From: CAYRFE01 sp964423645 [NCBI: uncultured bacterium]
GTDB lineage: Bacteria; Macinerneyibacteriota; Macinerneyibacteria; Macinerneyibacteriales
DNA: 64,000 nucleotides
Reading direction: 5' to 3'
Assembly: GCA_964423645.1 (NCBI GenBank)
Contig: CAYRFE010000019.1
Location: 8,743-72,742, forward strand
Of this stretch, positions 61,723 to 64,000 are shown piece after piece (within the stretch, counting starts at the first letter, position 1; each line of letters opens with the position of its first letter). Position numbers and translations under genes: made by a program. The notes under the pieces were generated by a model. The model saw only the letters and a program-made list of their open reading frames with translations. It was not told the origin of the DNA and ran no database searches.

Positions 61723-61750
61723 AGTATAGTGTTTTTTTTGTATATGTCAA
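61723..61750 (-). promoter_or_regulatory. Promoter of the leader peptide/ABC-F gene
   Basis: TTGACA and TATACT lie 16 bases apart on the minus strand, a near-consensus promoter. Strong constitutive initiation fits control by attenuation further downstream. Confidence 0.8.
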
Positions 61751-61884
61751 TATTGCTGTGATTCACTCAATTAGTTTGTCTATGAGTTTTGTGCTACTTT
61801 ATATTGTTACACACCACACGCAGTGCCATTTTTTGAATGAATAACCATATCGTAGGAATTCAGGAATAGAATTAAAATGACGAA

Positions 61885-62039
61885 ACCTTTGCAAAATTAC
61901 CATTTTTGAATGTGTGCCCACCCCAAACCCCTCCCGTGAAAATCGGGAGGGGCTTAAATTGTTATATAGTGGGGACTTCGTCCCCACACCTCTTTTTAGA
62001 AAATAATGATACTTAGGAAATTTTGAATTTTGCAAAGGT
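61885..62039 (+). repeat. MITE-like family B element, second intact copy
   Basis: A 155-bp element with 14-bp terminal inverted repeats ACCTTTGCAAAATT and AATTTTGCAAAGGT. It has the same internal order as the copy near 42.6 kb, including the CCCCTCCCG/CGGGAGGGG stem and the GGGGACTTCGTCCCC hairpin. Internal similarity is high over the full length. It lies between the ABC-F leader promoter and the terminator of the beta-barrel genes; flanking DNA shows no clear duplication. Confidence 0.75.
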
Positions 62040-62084
62040 CTTACGACTTAAAAATCCTTTACATTCGGTGATACGATACTTAAC

Positions 62085-62109
62085 AAAAAGGACGGTGCAT
62101 GCACCGTCC
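62085..62109 (-). terminator. Terminator after the beta-barrel genes
   Basis: GGACGGTGC / GCACCGTCC forms a 9-bp GC-rich stem with a minimal loop, followed by five T residues on the minus strand, 26 bases after the stop of the second beta-barrel gene. Confidence 0.85.
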
Positions 62110-62135
62110 CTTCAAGGCAACATATACCCTAACAA

Positions 62136-62924
62136 TCAATAGCGATATCCCACTATAAGATAAAGATCTCTTGATTCAATTGAGGCGAAATCTTCTGCTT
62201 CTTGGTCGTCCGGTCCATATGAAAAAGGATGCGCTGCCAACCAGGCATAATACTCTGCGTCAGAATCAATTCCGGCCATATCTGCGTCAGTGAACTCATA
62301 CATTTTTTCCATATGAGTCAATCCCATAACATACCGTAATTCAATATTGATATGTTCAGTTAATTTGTATTCTATACCCATATGAAAATTTACTACCAAT
62401 GATTGTAAAGAATCAGGAAATTCTGAAGACGCATTATAATAGACTCTGTACTCATCCGGGTCATAATTGTAATCAGCCCCCATCATCGAGTATGATGAGG
62501 AAATACTCAATGCTGCAGAAGGTCCCATAAACAAAGAGAACGTATCGTTTAACTGTGCTTTCACAAGCAACGGCATCTCGATATACCCTACATTCATATC
62601 AACTTCATAAACATCTCTATCCGATAAATCGCCGGCACTATCAAAAGACTCTCTGTCATATTCAACTTTGAATCCACGATTAGCGTAGAGTAATTCCATT
62701 TGAAAAGAAAAAGTGTCATTGATAGGCATCGAATAATAAAATCCGCCGATCATATGAAAAGCGTTTTTTACATATTGATCTGACGCTTTTATATAGTATC
62801 CGTCATCATTGATCGTAGGATTGTTGACAGTGCCCAAACCGCCTCCAAACTTTACGCCGATCTCTGCGGTCACACTTGCAAATATCAAAACAGAAAACAC
62901 AACAATTACAATAATTTTTTTCAT
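62136..62924 (-). CDS. Outer-membrane beta-barrel protein, paralogue 2
   Basis: A 262-residue protein with a signal peptide (MKKIIVIVVFSVLIFASVTA) and alternating beta strands of an 8-10-strand porin-like barrel (OMP_b-brl type): VKFGGGLGTV, FHMIGGFYYSMPI, MELLYANRGFKVEYD, GYIEMPLLVKAQL, FHMGIEYKLTEHINIELRYV, ending LYLIVGYRY. The terminal aromatic residue fits recognition by the barrel assembly machinery. It is a clear paralogue of the gene 29 bases upstream. Loops are acidic and differ between the copies. Function unknown; probably surface exposed. Confidence 0.82.
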   Translation of the reverse strand: MKKIIVIVVFSVLIFASVTAEIGVKFGGGLGTVNNPTINDDGYYIKASDQYVKNAFHMIGGFYYSMPINDTFSFQMELLYANRGFKVEYDRESFDSAGDLSDRDVYEVDMNVGYIEMPLLVKAQLNDTFSLFMGPSAALSISSSYSMMGADYNYDPDEYRVYYNASSEFPDSLQSLVVNFHMGIEYKLTEHINIELRYVMGLTHMEKMYEFTDADMAGIDSDAEYYAWLAAHPFSYGPDDQEAEDFASIESRDLYLIVGYRY

Positions 62925-62953
62925 ACTTTTCCTCCTTTTACCGATACGAAAGA

Positions 62954-63820
62954 TTAAAACCGGTAACCGATCATGATGTACAGATCGGATGTTTCGATAG
63001 ATGCGTCGTCTTCACCTTCAGGATCTCTTTCAGAATCATATATAAAAGGGTGCGAATGCAGAAAATCTATATACTCTTCTTCTGTAGGGAATGAATCGTA
63101 CTTCGCTTCGGTCATACCATATGGTTTTTCTACAGATGTAAGCCCCATAACATAACGCACTTCTGCAAACAGCGTATCGCTGAGAGCATATTCAAATCCA
63201 ATATGCAGATTAACAACAATACTCTGCATACAATCGTCGATCTCTCCGTCATAGGTGTCGTCAATGGTTTTTTCCGTTTCATTGCCGGACAGATCATAAT
63301 CATAATCTGTAACGGTATAATTCCAATTACTTGCTATATTCAAAGCGATACTCGGACCTGCAACAATACTGACCGGAGTCCCCGGGAAAGTGGTTTTAAG
63401 AAGGAGCGGTAATTCCAAATAAGAAGCCGTCAGATCTCCTTCGAACACATCCCGATCACTTAATACAGCGGCATTATAATCTTTTTGGTCCCATTCGATA
63501 CGCACTCCCCGTTGTGCGTACAACAATTCTGTCTGCAACACAAACAATGTTGATACGGGTATTGTGTAATAAAATCCTCCGATCATATGAAATTGATTTT
63601 TGATATATGTATCCGGAACTGCTGAAAAGCCCGAATCAGGGGCCATCGCAAGCCTTGTACCGGCATCACCTTGAAGCGAAAACATCATTTTTTTCTCCTC
63701 ACCCGGTATATACATATCTTTAAAAGTACCCAATCCCCCGCCAAATTTAACCCCGAATTCTGCATAAAGAGACATGCCTGTAAGCAACAAACAAACCAGG
63801 AAAACAACGGTTTTTTTCAT
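62954..63820 (-). CDS. Outer-membrane beta-barrel protein, paralogue 1
   Basis: A 288-residue protein with a signal peptide (MKKTVVFLVCLLLTGMSLYA) and the same strand pattern as the following gene: VKFGGGLGTFKD, FHMIGGFYYTIPV, TELLYAQRGVRIEWD, SYLELPLLLKTTF, LHIGFEYALSDTLFAEVRYVM, ending LYIMIGYRF. It has a longer first loop (about residues 38-65). Tandem duplication followed by loop divergence is the simplest explanation. AAGGAGG precedes the ATG, and a strong promoter lies just upstream. Function unknown. Confidence 0.82.
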   Translation of the reverse strand: MKKTVVFLVCLLLTGMSLYAEFGVKFGGGLGTFKDMYIPGEEKKMMFSLQGDAGTRLAMAPDSGFSAVPDTYIKNQFHMIGGFYYTIPVSTLFVLQTELLYAQRGVRIEWDQKDYNAAVLSDRDVFEGDLTASYLELPLLLKTTFPGTPVSIVAGPSIALNIASNWNYTVTDYDYDLSGNETEKTIDDTYDGEIDDCMQSIVVNLHIGFEYALSDTLFAEVRYVMGLTSVEKPYGMTEAKYDSFPTEEEYIDFLHSHPFIYDSERDPEGEDDASIETSDLYIMIGYRF

Positions 63821-63844
63821 ACGTAAACCTCCTTATATGACGGT

Positions 63845-63872
63845 AATATACAACTACTTCAAAAAAAATCAA
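63845..63872 (-). promoter_or_regulatory. Promoter of the beta-barrel operon
   Basis: TTGATT and TATATT lie 16 bases apart on the minus strand with a T-tract in the spacer. The short leader ends in AAGGAGG. The remaining 128 bases to the window end are AT-rich with no recognised feature. Confidence 0.65.
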
Positions 63873-64000
63873 GTAAAATTTGAAAATATTTTCAACCAGA
63901 AAACCTTTGTAAATTATCTCACGTTACTCTTTCAAGTAGTTTAATCCCAAACATTCCCAGAGTTACGTAATATGTATATTGAGAGTGTTCAAAAGAGCTG

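Overview
The window is an AT-rich, gene-dense chromosomal segment from a Gram-negative-type anaerobe. A TamA/TamB pair, two outer-membrane beta-barrels, a lipoprotein and many signal peptides show an outer membrane. An [FeFe] hydrogenase with all three maturases and a molybdenum/tungsten formate dehydrogenase show an anaerobic, fermentative life. A class I (CyaA-type) adenylate cyclase together with TamAB and [FeFe] hydrogenase makes Spirochaetota my best guess, but no rRNA or other clean marker is present and the assignment is weak. No tRNA, rRNA, CRISPR array, prophage or transposase gene was seen. Promoters with clear TTGACA/TATAAT-like boxes are easy to find.

Layout. 1-8.2 kb: two DUF3857/transglutaminase genes (one cut by the window edge), an M29 aminopeptidase, a triple-PA14 surface protein, an orphan lectin-like domain protein and slyD. 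8.8-14.1 kb: rpmB-tamA-tamB. 14.4-18.8 kb: a heterodimeric ABC exporter plus a CapA-like protein. 19.2-23.4 kb: a small-protein/DUF4321/sppA/TPR operon. 23.5-28.0 kb: class I adenylate cyclase, a DUF3108-like protein and an MFS carrier. 28.4-31.7 kb: a PhoBR-like two-component system and a MutY-like glycosylase. 31.8-35 kb: a lipoprotein, tadA and an exported PepF. 35.4-38.9 kb: an LtaS-like membrane sulfatase-fold enzyme, gmhA and a GNAT protein.

39.0-56.2 kb is the energy-metabolism block, entirely on the minus strand except for one inserted nuclease gene: OFA-family carrier, fdhA, mobA, fdhD, hydA, hydG, hydE, a P5C dehydrogenase, aspA, hydF and a metallopeptidase. It links formate oxidation or CO2 reduction, hydrogen turnover, H-cluster assembly and amino-acid degradation. 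aspA between the maturases may feed ammonia to H-cluster bridge synthesis. hydA and the P5C dehydrogenase gene share an identical 15-nt element at the same place just after their promoters. 57-64 kb: a DMT carrier, a GNAT protein, an exported C1 peptidase, an Lsa/Vga-like ABC-F ribosome-protection protein behind a short leader peptide, and two paralogous outer-membrane beta-barrels.

The most unusual non-coding content is repeats. An array of seven hairpins at 42.78-43.53 kb strictly alternates two types (P and Q) every 60-64 bp, and one P-Q linker is interrupted by a self-contained GIY-YIG nuclease gene with its own promoter and apparently leaderless start. Next to it is one of several roughly 155-bp elements with 14-bp terminal inverted repeats (MITE-like); related modular intergenic repeats lie near 8.5, 18.9, 28.1, 35.1, 46.7 and 61.9 kb. 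Five genes appear to be transcribed as leaderless mRNAs.
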